DNA from: a virus
Length of the DNA stretch: 22,501 nt
Virus record (IMG/VR): IMGVR_UViG_3300037961_002710
Coordinates: 1,693 to 24,193 of that record
Strand: one strand, 5' to 3'
Shown here: in pieces, positions 1-8,900 of the stretch
Numbering within the stretch: the first letter of the stretch is position 1
Layout of the letters: every line of letters begins with the position of its first letter
Made by a program: the position numbers and the translations under genes
Notes under the pieces: model-generated
Told to the model about the DNA's origin: nothing
The model's database searches: none
What the model saw: the letters and a program-made list of their open reading frames with translations, nothing else

Positions 1-3000
1 ATCCTCGTATGTGGTAGCTGCAGAAGTTTCTCCACTAAAGTTACCTATAGAGCCTGTAACACTACCAGCAGCTGCTCTTGAGGCTGATAGAGCGTGGTCA
101 AATCCAGTAGAGTTACCTGTTTGGTCTGATGCAGAGAAAGCAGCTGTTAACTTTAAGAACTCAGAGTTAAAGCCTGTATCATCTACTTTCTTACAAAATA
201 GTAATTCACCAGGTCTAAATCCTGCAGCGTTTTGAACTGGAATCGCTGTAGCACTAGCACCAACACTACCACTTATAGTAGTAGCATTACTTACAAGTAA
301 TCTACCACCAACTGCATTAACAGTTTGTTTCTCAAAGGTTGTTGTAGCTAACGTTCCCCTTACAAATACATTTGAGAACTCAGCAAAACCTATATCATCT
401 ATAGCCCAACCTTTTTGTTTTGGAACATAATCTTTTGTTCTAATTGAACCTGTGCTACTGAATATTATATTATCTGATTCTAATGTTGCACCACCTATAT
501 TCCATCCTGCAATATTACCAGCACTAGCACTTAATTCACCACTAGCTCTAACTTGAAAGTTAGATGAACTTATAAATATACCAGTATCAGTTGTAGATGT
601 CTCATCTGCATTACCTCTCAAGTAAAAGGTTTCACCAGATAACTTTTCTCTACCTATCGTGAATCCACCAATCTCACCTGTTTCAGCTTTTATATTACCT
701 TTTACTGCAACATCTCCACTTGATGATAAATGAAAGTTTGAAGAACTTATTTCTATATTACCACCACTACCACTTACAAATTGAGAATCACTACCTAAGA
801 AAAATGATTTAGCTTTTACTTCAAAGACACTTGGATTACTTCTAAATTTAAGTGAACCCTCATCTCCACCAGCGTGTAATTCTAATCCCAATCCATCGTA
901 AGTTTCAGCTGAATCTATAGATTCACCAACACTACCACTAAACATAATAATACCAGGCGGACCTTCACCTGTAGTAGCTTTTTCAAATCCTTTGTATGAT
1001 TTAGTTCTAAAGTAAGCTGAACTCTGTCCACTTAATTCAAACCCTTGCCCCTCACCTAATCCATTATTAATTGTAAGGGTGCCAGGCATAACATTGTCAT
1101 CACCAGAAAATACCGTATTACTTCCTTGTATATCAGTAGAGTTTGGTGTGTAAGTTACTAAGTCAGCTTGCTTACCATCTTTTGTAAAGTACTCTACTTT
1201 ATAAGTTATCTTTTGAGGACGTTGTGTTAATTCTGGCGTATCAGTTATTATATCCATATTGTTTGGATTAAAGCCTGATTCTCTAGCTTGTCTTAATGAA
1301 ACATTATTAATGTACCATCTACCAGCGGTAGCTACAAATTGTAAAGTGGCTCTAGCTGTATCCTCTAAGATAAAGTTTTGGTATACACTCTTTGGAAATG
1401 TAATATTAGCATCAGGACCTTTATCATCAGGATTTACTATACCTATTAAGTAACCCCACGGTGTAGATTTGAAATCAGCACCTTTATTGGTTAGATTCAA
1501 ACCAGAACCAGATACGTAAACTTTTAATTCTGCCTTTTGTCTTTCAACTAAACTATCATTTTCCCTAACTTGTTTAGGAGCTTTTATAGGTTTAGCATTA
1601 AATCTTAAACTATATTCTTGTCCTCCAAATATTAAAGGACGATTTTCAGCTGATACATTACCTTTGGTAGCCACATTTCTTGTAGATGTATCTTTTAACC
1701 AAAGTGCTACATTATCTTTTTCTGAATAGTTAGAACCTGATATTAGAATTGAATCTGTTATGTCAGATACACTAGCAGTTGAACCTGTCATTTCTATAAG
1801 AAGCCCTCTTTCATTCCCACCTATATATCCAGCTTCTGTACCTTGTGAACCCGACCAATACGATGTGAATATAGATGATGTTGGGAAGAAACCTTTCATC
1901 AATCTACCTTTTAGATGTAACTTATCTACAAGTTCTTCTCTAGCTTCTAAAACTCTTTCTGTTAAAAACTTATATTCAGAATCATTTCTTGTTTTATAGT
2001 AAACTTTTGCTCTGTAAACATCACCTGATACAGTTCTTAGATTAGATAATCTAATATTTGTTTTCGATATAAAATTAACTTCGTTAAAATCATACTCTTG
2101 AGTCTCGTTAAAACTCATAGTATATGGTGAACTTGCTAAATCAGGAATTTCAATTAACTTTTTAGATAAATCAGCTACTGTATTGTTGAAAACTAAGGGT
2201 TTGGCAGATGGTATTATCTTACCATTTTGTATATCAGCTATATCAAACTCATAAGGTAAGTTTTGACTTATTAAATCAGTAACAGTATATCCTGCACCTT
2301 TAGCAAAATCTAAGAGTTCATATCTATCTACTTTTACTTTAGCACCATAAATTGAGTTACCTACTTTTCTATTACCTGATAAACTATCTAAAGTAATTTC
2401 ATAATCTTGTACAATAGGACTACCAGCATTTTGTTGTTCATCGTATCTATCATCCCCACTTGTATCATACGTACCATCATTATCACTATTTTGTCCTGAG
2501 TTAGATGCGTTTCTATCTGAGTTAGAATCTTGTGATTGTCCATCATCATAATTGTTATCATCATCTTGAGTAACTGCATTTTCTTTAGCATCACCACTCG
2601 TGTCTACAGCATTAAGTTGGTAATAAACTTTATTACTTTGCACTCCGTGTACACCAACTTGTAAGCCAACAGATTTTATATCACTATCATCAACTATAAA
2701 ATCTACATTTTTTCCGTGTCCAAGTCGAGTTAGTTCAGCACCATCCGAATCATTTAAACTCCAAGTGTAAGCAGTAATCTCAGTTGCGTAAGCAGCACTA
2801 TGTGATGCATTAGCTCTTGTTATTGCTGTATGATTTCCAAATGATAGTGATGCAGTAGGTGTATTACTAACCGTATCATCATCTATTATTATATCGGTAT
2901 CATTCAATACTACTGCAGTAGAAGCGTTAACTGTAACTGCTAAACTACTACTTACTGATGCTATATCAGCTGCATCAGTTGCAACAATACTAGCTTTGTA

Positions 3001-5520
3001 ACTACCAGCAGTAGTATATGTGTGAGTAAAATCTGCGCTAGATGAATCAGTACCTTTTAATGTTATACCATTTGGATACGTAAGTAAATCACTTGAACCA
3101 TCTCCCCAAGCTACTGATATCTGTTTAAGCTGACCAGGCGTAGATGAAACTTGATTAGAACTACCACTAACTACAAGAGTAAATTCTTGTCCTGTTTCTA
3201 CTGTAGAAGAACCTGATACAACATCTATATTTGGAACAGGTTGTCCTACTCGTATGGGTGCGCCTATAAATGTTTTTGTACCACCTGTAAATGAAGCCTC
3301 TATTCTTGGTGTGTAAGTTCCTGGTTCAGTATAAGTTATATCGGAAGTTTGTGAAGATGCTGACATCTCTATATCAGATATGCCAGTTTTTAAAATTCTT
3401 GAAGTAGGACTTCCATCTCCATCCTCTGTAAATCTAACAGTAAGAGGTGCAACTCCCTCAGAGTTATTAACAGAAAAATGTGGACGAGGTATTGTATGAG
3501 TATTAACAACTTGTTTAATAGCTACATTTGATTTTCTACCAAGAGAATCTATAGCCCAATGTTCAATATTATAATTACCAGCTGCTTGATACGATGCTGA
3601 AACTGCAGAGCCTGTTACAGTAGTTTTGTATAATTCAAACCCATCCCAATATACTGTTTTACCAGAACTCTGTTTAGCATTTATCCTAAAACTTGCATAC
3701 TTTGTAGATGGATGTAAAAATCTACTATGAACTTGCAATCTCGTCCAACCACTTGAGTTTACTTGTGTTAATGGTGATTCAACGATGTTACCAAATTGGT
3801 CATCTAAAGAACCTATAGTTTCAAAGTTCTCATCTAAACCAAATAACATTAGGCTAACAAAAGCATTACCACTATTACATCTAGCATAAGCATCTATCGT
3901 AAATCCATCCGATTGAGTAGCTGGTGCTAGATTAGCAGTACTACTACCACGATAGTGTCCGTAGTAAGCCTCATCAGCATTTGGTGCTTGTGCTAAAGCG
4001 TGTGAACCACTATACTTAACACTTGATTGTCTTGTTACACTTGAGTTACCTACACTATACCCATCCCAAAATCCACTTAAAGCACTACCAAATATACCAT
4101 TAGGTGCATAATTTAAAAACTGGCTACCAGTTGGACGGGCTCTATCAAAATACCAATAAAAATTATCAATTTCTGCACCACTACCAACTGTTGCAGAAGA
4201 AGTAACATTAAAGTTAGTGCTAGAAGTAACTACTGAATTAGATATTGTAAAATCTGCGACAGGTGGATTAGGTGCAACTAATATAGTTCTACTTACAACA
4301 TCACTTTGTGCATCGTAATTATTTTTAACAGTGTGTTTTACAGTATATGTTCCACTACCTGTATACTCGTGTATTACCTTTCTACCTGCAGAACCTGTTA
4401 CCTCAAGAACTCTACCATCACCGAACTCCCAAACAAATGTTGTATCATCTAAATTATCATCTGGATTATTTGATACATCACTACTAGCAGAAATAATACT
4501 TCTATCACTAAATCTAAATCTAGCTCGTGTAAAGTTAGTATCTTTGATTGGGTCTAAACTACCAGTTAGGTATTCAGTTTCATTAGCAGAGGCTTCATTA
4601 ATAGTACCATCCGATATAATCATACTAGCACTTGGTGTTGCTGGTGGGTTTACTGTGATTGTTACATCATCTTTACCACCAAAACCAAATGGTGAATTAC
4701 CAACTGCTCTTACTGTATAAGTTCCAGCCTTTGTATATGTATGAGTTCCATTTATATTTTGTGGATTAAATGTATCTGTAGTACCATCACCCCAATCGAA
4801 GTTTACATTTTTTACTGCACCATCTACACTAGCTTTTAACTTAACTTCATATTTTCTATTTCTTAAAACACCCGTTGGTTTTGTATCATCAAGAAAATCT
4901 AACTCAATATTACCTGGTTGAATCAACCACGGATTTAAAAATTGTTGTACACCAAACGGAACTCTTTTACCTGATAAACTTCCACTTATTTGTATGTTTA
5001 CTTCTCGTTCACCTACTCTTGGAATTACCTCTTTTACTAATGTTTCAGATACAGATATTTTTGGTGCTCTTAAAAATATAATCTTTTCATTGTTAGGAGC
5101 TGCTGGGTCTAATAAAATTTGTGCTTGATATCTTACATTGTAAACACCTTGAAATTCTGGTGGTATTTCTATTCCACCATTTAAATTTGGGTCAGGATTA
5201 ATCTCACCTAATAATGTAAGTGTAGCTAAACCAGCTGGTGCGTTTTCGTAAACCTCTATAGTTAATCTTCTTGATGTACCCTCTAAGTAATTTCTAATAG
5301 GATTTACGTAAATCGGTTCTCCATTAGCATCTACTAATTCATATAGAATATCCGTTTCTTTTTTAAGAGTATCAGAACCATCTATTAATATAGAAGAACG
5401 ACCAGTAGGAATTACGGGTGGTAAATCAAGTAAATTAAAGTAGGTATTATTAGTATCCTCTACAAAAACTTGTACTTGATTTAGATTTTGTTTTTTTACT
5501 GTTTTGCGAATTAAAGCCAT
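1..5520 (-). CDS. Giant tail-appendage protein with PKD array, CBM-like insert and shaft (partial)
   Basis: Open for 1840 codons from ATG at 5520 to the left edge, so the C terminus is missing. The N-terminal 200 residues (MALIRKTVKKQNLNQVQVFV; NYLEGTSRRLTIEVYEN) look like the docking domain of marine phage structural proteins. Then come PKD-like units: residues about 218-290 (FDWGDGTT, HTYTKAGTYTV), 291-415 (FVWEFGDG), 417-672 interrupted by a jelly-roll-like module, 678-751, and 760-864 (VAWGDGSSD, HTYTTAGSYKAS). An Asp/Asn-rich linker spans about 980-1038. A second jelly-roll-like region ends near 1420 (WYINNVSLRQARESGF). Repeated shaft segments follow after 1589. Likely host-surface binding. 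No Shine-Dalgarno is visible. Confidence 0.8.
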   Translation of the reverse strand, partial: MALIRKTVKKQNLNQVQVFVEDTNNTYFNLLDLPPVIPTGRSSILIDGSDTLKKETDILYELVDANGEPIYVNPIRNYLEGTSRRLTIEVYENAPAGLATLTLLGEINPDPNLNGGIEIPPEFQGVYNVRYQAQILLDPAAPNNEKIIFLRAPKISVSETLVKEVIPRVGEREVNIQISGSLSGKRVPFGVQQFLNPWLIQPGNIELDFLDDTKPTGVLRNRKYEVKLKASVDGAVKNVNFDWGDGTTDTFNPQNINGTHTYTKAGTYTVRAVGNSPFGFGGKDDVTITVNPPATPSASMIISDGTINEASANETEYLTGSLDPIKDTNFTRARFRFSDRSIISASSDVSNNPDDNLDDTTFVWEFGDGRVLEVTGSAGRKVIHEYTGSGTYTVKHTVKNNYDAQSDVVSRTILVAPNPPVADFTISNSVVTSSTNFNVTSSATVGSGAEIDNFYWYFDRARPTGSQFLNYAPNGIFGSALSGFWDGYSVGNSSVTRQSSVKYSGSHALAQAPNADEAYYGHYRGSSTANLAPATQSDGFTIDAYARCNSGNAFVSLMLFGLDENFETIGSLDDQFGNIVESPLTQVNSSGWTRLQVHSRFLHPSTKYASFRINAKQSSGKTVYWDGFELYKTTVTGSAVSASYQAAGNYNIEHWAIDSLGRKSNVAIKQVVNTHTIPRPHFSVNNSEGVAPLTVRFTEDGDGSPTSRILKTGISDIEMSASSQTSDITYTEPGTYTPRIEASFTGGTKTFIGAPIRVGQPVPNIDVVSGSSTVETGQEFTLVVSGSSNQVSSTPGQLKQISVAWGDGSSDLLTYPNGITLKGTDSSSADFTHTYTTAGSYKASIVATDAADIASVSSSLAVTVNASTAVVLNDTDIIIDDDTVSNTPTASLSFGNHTAITRANASHSAAYATEITAYTWSLNDSDGAELTRLGHGKNVDFIVDDSDIKSVGLQVGVHGVQSNKVYYQLNAVDTSGDAKENAVTQDDDNNYDDGQSQDSNSDRNASNSGQNSDNDGTYDTSGDDRYDEQQNAGSPIVQDYEITLDSLSGNRKVGNSIYGAKVKVDRYELLDFAKGAGYTVTDLISQNLPYEFDIADIQNGKIIPSAKPLVFNNTVADLSKKLIEIPDLASSPYTMSFNETQEYDFNEVNFISKTNIRLSNLRTVSGDVYRAKVYYKTRNDSEYKFLTERVLEAREELVDKLHLKGRLMKGFFPTSSIFTSYWSGSQGTEAGYIGGNERGLLIEMTGSTASVSDITDSILISGSNYSEKDNVALWLKDTSTRNVATKGNVSAENRPLIFGGQEYSLRFNAKPIKAPKQVRENDSLVERQKAELKVYVSGSGLNLTNKGADFKSTPWGYLIGIVNPDDKGPDANITFPKSVYQNFILEDTARATLQFVATAGRWYINNVSLRQARESGFNPNNMDIITDTPELTQRPQKITYKVEYFTKDGKQADLVTYTPNSTDIQGSNTVFSGDDNVMPGTLTINNGLGEGQGFELSGQSSAYFRTKSYKGFEKATTGEGPPGIIMFSGSVGESIDSAETYDGLGLELHAGGDEGSLKFRSNPSVFEVKAKSFFLGSDSQFVSGSGGNIEISSSNFHLSSSGDVAVKGNIKAETGEIGGFTIGREKLSGETFYLRGNADETSTTDTGIFISSSNFQVRASGELSASAGNIAGWNIGGATLESDNIIFSSTGSIRTKDYVPKQKGWAIDDIGFAEFSNVFVRGTLATTTFEKQTVNAVGGRLLVSNATTISGSVGASATAIPVQNAAGFRPGELLFCKKVDDTGFNSEFLKLTAAFSASDQTGNSTGFDHALSASRAAAGSVTGSIGNFSGETSAATTYED
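490..760 (-). repeat. Imperfect shaft repeat in the tail-fibre protein
   Basis: Two adjacent copies of a 33-35 residue unit with a variable spacer. Copy one: IEISSSNFHLSSSGDVAVKG, ending GGFTIG (about residues 1589-1623). Copy two: IFISSSNFQVRASGELSAS, ending AGWNIG (about 1645-1677). The unit fits a triple-beta-helix fibre shaft. More diverged copies may flank it. Confidence 0.6.
2410..2590 (-). other. Asp/Asn/Ser-rich low-complexity linker in the tail-fibre gene
   Basis: About 60 codons encode a stretch such as TQDDDNNYDDGQSQDSN and SNSGQNSDNDGTYDTSGDD, unlike the beta-domain sequence on both sides. It separates the PKD half from the shaft half of the protein. It is probably a flexible hinge. 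The density of acidic residues is also compatible with calcium binding, but no exact repeat unit is present. Confidence 0.65.
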
Positions 5521-5584
5521 AGTTGTAAATAAATATCACTACTTACATATAATTATTATAAAAGTGTGTATTGGGTGTGTATAT
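5521..5584. promoter_or_regulatory. Divergent promoter region between the RHH and tail-fibre genes
   Basis: A 64-base AT-rich spacer between divergent starts. On the plus strand a perfect -10 box TATAAT lies at 5548-5553, with a poor -35-like TTGTAA at 5523-5528 (19-base spacing). On the minus strand TATAAT lies at 5555-5560, with TATACA at 5578-5583 (17-base spacing). The two -10 boxes almost abut, so a protein bound here could affect both. The tail-fibre ATG has no recognisable Shine-Dalgarno. Assignment is by consensus matching in AT-rich DNA and so is tentative. Confidence 0.45.
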
Positions 5585-5755
5585 ATGAAAAAAAGATATA
5601 ATTTTACTTTAGATAAAAAAGTAAAACAGAAATTAGAGGAATACTCTAAGGATAACTATACTACAATGTCTGCAGTATTAACTCGTTTAATACTAAGTTT
5701 AGATAAGAAACCGACAGGTACTGTAAAATTACCTGCTAAGAGAATCCAAAGTTAA
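5585..5755 (+). CDS. Ribbon-helix-helix DNA-binding protein (CopG/Arc-like)
   Basis: 56 residues from the ATG at 5585. The pattern is a short strand (KRYNFTLDK) followed by two helices (KVKQKLEEYSK, then MSAVLTRLILSLDKK) with TT at the turn, typical of RHH repressors that dimerise and insert the strand pair into the major groove. A longer in-frame start at 5504 would add a hydrophobic, non-RHH leader and overlap the tail-fibre start, so I prefer 5585, although the ribosome site is weak (GGGTG). It is the only plus-strand gene here, divergent from the tail-fibre gene (64-base gap) and convergent with the Mre11-Rad50 gene (20-base overlap). A regulator of the shared intergenic region is a reasonable inference. 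Confidence 0.75.
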   Translation: MKKRYNFTLDKKVKQKLEEYSKDNYTTMSAVLTRLILSLDKKPTGTVKLPAKRIQS

Positions 5756-8700
5756 TATTACTATAGCCTGATTGTTTTTTGATTTCTAATAGTGTATCTA
5801 CAGTATCTCTCATTTGTTCGATATGAGATACAATAACAACAAATTGGAATTGTGTTTTTAGATACTGAAAGAAGTTGTATATAGAGTTTAGGTTATCACT
5901 ATCCATAGAGCCAAATCCCTCATCTATAGCGAGGAAGTTACCTCTTGGTAGATTACATACATTTATTAAACCAACTCGGAGAGCGAGTGATGATATGAAT
6001 CTTTCCATACCACTTGATAACTCAAGAGGCCAGATATTATCATCATCATAAACAATATGATTGTTGATGGTTTTCCCATCCATTTCGAAAATAATACCAA
6101 AATCTACGATTTGAGATAGGATATTGTTCACCTCGCCCTCTATAGTTGGTAAAGCATCTTGTATTAGTTTATATGGAACACCATCCCTACTAACAGCGCT
6201 TAAGTAGTATTGATAAGCACCTACCTTATCTTCTAACTCTTCCATTTCACTAATACTCTTTAACAAACCTTTTCTTTTACTATCTAATACTGCTATATTT
6301 TTATCAGCATCATATTTTTTACCAGCATATTCCTTAATACCAGATTCTAGTATACTAATCTCTGTATCACATTCCTCTATTTTTTTCTCTACAATTCTAT
6401 TGTGTATAATAGATTTTTTTTGTCTTTCAAACTTATCTATATCTTCTAAGATATACTTTTTGTTTTGTTTTAAGGATTTAGCTTTTTCTATGATTACTTC
6501 TTTGTTATTTGATAGTTTTTGTAATTTTATATTTAAGTTTTCTACTATCTTTGTTAATGCGTTATACTCATCTTCTTTTAATTCTAAACTATTCACTTTA
6601 TTTTTTATCTTTTCTATATCCGACAAATATTCTGTTCTCTGCTCTTTATGTAATTGAATAGATTCAATAGCGTTTTTAGCATCTTTTACAAATGGATTAG
6701 TTGTACAAGCATCACAATCTTCATTCCATTTCCAACTTTGTAATTTATCAATAGCGCCTTGTTCAACTTGTATTTCTGATTCTAAGGTTAGTATTAACTT
6801 TTCGTAATTAAGTAAATTTCTTTTCTCATTTTCAAGTTCAGATAAATCTGGCTTTGTAATATTAACTTTATTCTTTTTTATTTCGTTTTCTACTTCTTCT
6901 ATTCTTTCTTCTGTATTAGAAAACTCATCAGCTAAACTTTTAGTTTTTAATTTTACATCTTCTAAGTTTTCATTTAGTTCTTCAATATCTTTTACATTAT
7001 CAATAGGTTTTAATTCTGATACTAACTTAAATCTTTTACTTTCTTCATCACTCTTTTCTTCCTCAATCTTTTGTAATTGATTTGTAAAATCTTTTAGTTT
7101 TATTTTCTCTGAATCTATTAATGACATTGTTGTAGTTAGCTCATCTTCAAAGTTAGATTTTTGAAAACTTTTTAATATAGCTGATTCTTCTTTTACTTTC
7201 TCAGATGCTAACTGCCATAACTTATCAAACACACCAATACCCATAAATTGAGCTAATAATTCTTTCTTTTCTTTTTGTGTTTTATCAAGAAATATACCTG
7301 AGTTATTCTGAGATGATAATGTTGTTAAAAGAAAATCATCGTAGTTACCAATAACATTTTTAATGTTGTTGTTAGTTGTTCTTCTTTGGTCACCATTCAT
7401 AGATATCATTTGATTTAGTGATTCATCCCACCTAGTAAAATTAACATCTACTTTTACGTGTCCATTACGTTGTTTTTTACCTTTTCTTTCAATGTAGTAA
7501 TCTACACCATCAATTTCTATATTTAGCTTACATCTAAACCTATCTTTTTTATTATTTAAAACCATCTCTGCTTTATAAGCTCTACTACAATTATCAAATA
7601 AACAAAATGATAGTGCATCTAACATAGCAGATTTACCACTAGCATTAGGTGCAAATACTCCAATAATTCCATTTAGTTTAGTAAAGTCAACTACATTGTT
7701 TTCTCCATAACTAAACATATTATCAAACTCAAATTTCTTTATCTTCCAATTTATATTTCGTTGTACATCTTCTTCTGGTAATACTTGATTTAATTCATCA
7801 TTGATTTCTTTTATCTTTAGTTCAGTATTATCATCTACAAAGTATTCATCTTTTACGTAGTTTAAAATTAATTCGTTTTGGTAATCCACATTAGATACAT
7901 CACCAATGCTTATTTTATTGCCTGTAGAATTATCTGTTATAATACTATCTACTTTATATATTTTACTTTCTGATAATTTAGGATTGTCATTTTTTATAAT
8001 TGATAATACCTTTTTTAATTCTGTATCAGTTGTATTTTTAGAACGTAATCTTAACCTACCATTTTTTGGAACCAAAGTTGCCCAATCTTCAGTAACAATC
8101 TTTCCATCTACTACATCAATAGTTATATGCCCATAATCATTAGGAAGTTCTTTATGTGTAAATGTACGTGATTCAACATCCCAAACAGATATTCCGTGTC
8201 CTAATAATGCTTCTCCATAGTTTTGTTGTACTAAGGAACCACAATATCTTATAATAGGTTTACCACTTGATTTATCATACTCTTGTAATGTTTGCATCTT
8301 ATGAATATCGCCAAGTAAAACCATATCAAACCCATCCATACTTTCCATCTTAACTTTACTTGGTAGTTTAAAACCTAAATCTGTTAGTGATTGGTCTACT
8401 GTTCCGTGATACAACAATACTTTGGTATCACCCTCTACATTCTCAGCTCTAAGATAATCTTCTTCTTTATCCCAAACATCCCATACAACAAATGATACAT
8501 CAGCAAACTTGTAGACACCACTATCTTTAAAGTAATATAGATTTGGATGATTTAGATTCTCTACAATCGGTGTCAATACATCTAATCTATGCTGATTATT
8601 TAGATTACAATCGTGATTACCTGCGATTATTATTGTTGGAACTATATCAGATAAGTTTTTAAATAACCTCGACAACTGGTCTACTAACTCAGGCGACATC

Positions 8701-8900
8701 TCTGTTTTACTATGTGCTATATCACCACCAATATAAACAACACTATCTTCAGGTTGTTTTTTTATCTCTTCATAAAGTTTATTGAATACTAATTCAAATT
8801 CTTTATGTCTTTTAAGATTTCTTATTTGTATATCTGATATATGATATATTCTTTTTAACTTATCTATTGAAGTATCAATAACTCTTGTTTCGTTTTTCAA
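5736..8900 (-). CDS. Fused Mre11-Rad50 (SbcD-SbcC, gp47-gp46) nuclease-ATPase
   Basis: 1054 residues joining two proteins that T4 makes separately (gp47 and gp46), needed for recombination-dependent replication and host DNA processing. Residues 1-270 are the Mre11-type phosphoesterase: HISDIQI (20-26), GGD60, GNHD (94-97), YHG (H165), LGDIHK (196-201). After a linker, residues about 385-1054 are Rad50-like: Walker A APNASGKS (417-424), long coiled coils, a CDAC zinc hook near 730, signature LSSGMERF near 963, Walker B FLAIDEGFG near 993, and VSH in the H loop. The start is TTG, since no ATG is in frame, with AAGGA 7 bases upstream. Two metal ligands differ from canonical Mre11 (Q25 and D198). 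The 3' end overlaps the convergent RHH gene by 20 bases. Confidence 0.93.
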   Translation of the reverse strand: MKNETRVIDTSIDKLKRIYHISDIQIRNLKRHKEFELVFNKLYEEIKKQPEDSVVYIGGDIAHSKTEMSPELVDQLSRLFKNLSDIVPTIIIAGNHDCNLNNQHRLDVLTPIVENLNHPNLYYFKDSGVYKFADVSFVVWDVWDKEEDYLRAENVEGDTKVLLYHGTVDQSLTDLGFKLPSKVKMESMDGFDMVLLGDIHKMQTLQEYDKSSGKPIIRYCGSLVQQNYGEALLGHGISVWDVESRTFTHKELPNDYGHITIDVVDGKIVTEDWATLVPKNGRLRLRSKNTTDTELKKVLSIIKNDNPKLSESKIYKVDSIITDNSTGNKISIGDVSNVDYQNELILNYVKDEYFVDDNTELKIKEINDELNQVLPEEDVQRNINWKIKKFEFDNMFSYGENNVVDFTKLNGIIGVFAPNASGKSAMLDALSFCLFDNCSRAYKAEMVLNNKKDRFRCKLNIEIDGVDYYIERKGKKQRNGHVKVDVNFTRWDESLNQMISMNGDQRRTTNNNIKNVIGNYDDFLLTTLSSQNNSGIFLDKTQKEKKELLAQFMGIGVFDKLWQLASEKVKEESAILKSFQKSNFEDELTTTMSLIDSEKIKLKDFTNQLQKIEEEKSDEESKRFKLVSELKPIDNVKDIEELNENLEDVKLKTKSLADEFSNTEERIEEVENEIKKNKVNITKPDLSELENEKRNLLNYEKLILTLESEIQVEQGAIDKLQSWKWNEDCDACTTNPFVKDAKNAIESIQLHKEQRTEYLSDIEKIKNKVNSLELKEDEYNALTKIVENLNIKLQKLSNNKEVIIEKAKSLKQNKKYILEDIDKFERQKKSIIHNRIVEKKIEECDTEISILESGIKEYAGKKYDADKNIAVLDSKRKGLLKSISEMEELEDKVGAYQYYLSAVSRDGVPYKLIQDALPTIEGEVNNILSQIVDFGIIFEMDGKTINNHIVYDDDNIWPLELSSGMERFISSLALRVGLINVCNLPRGNFLAIDEGFGSMDSDNLNSIYNFFQYLKTQFQFVVIVSHIEQMRDTVDTLLEIKKQSGYSNINFGFS

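Noticed and set aside
11-235. Short plus-strand ORFs across 1-2000 (also 1259-1453 and 1760-1999)
   Set aside because: They are antisense to the tail-fibre shaft and reflect the scarcity of stops opposite Ser/Gly/Thr-rich coding sequence.
2388-2597. Minus-strand ORF rich in Met, Ile and Lys
   Set aside because: It is an alternate frame of the Asp/Asn-rich linker, whose GAT/AAT codons read as ATG/ATA when shifted.
4331-4720. Plus-strand ORF of 129 residues
   Set aside because: It lies wholly inside the tail-fibre frame, which is open on the other strand and encodes clear PKD motifs. Its own sequence shows no family pattern or ribosome site.
5504-5584. N-terminal extension of the RHH protein from an ATG at 5504
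   Set aside because: The extra 27 residues do not fit the RHH family, overlap the tail-fibre start and would remove the intergenic promoter region.
6400-6657. Plus-strand Phe/Ser-rich ORF resembling a membrane protein
   Set aside because: It is antisense to the Lys/Glu-rich coiled coil of the Rad50 part. AAA and GAA codons read in reverse give Phe and Ser, a common artefact.
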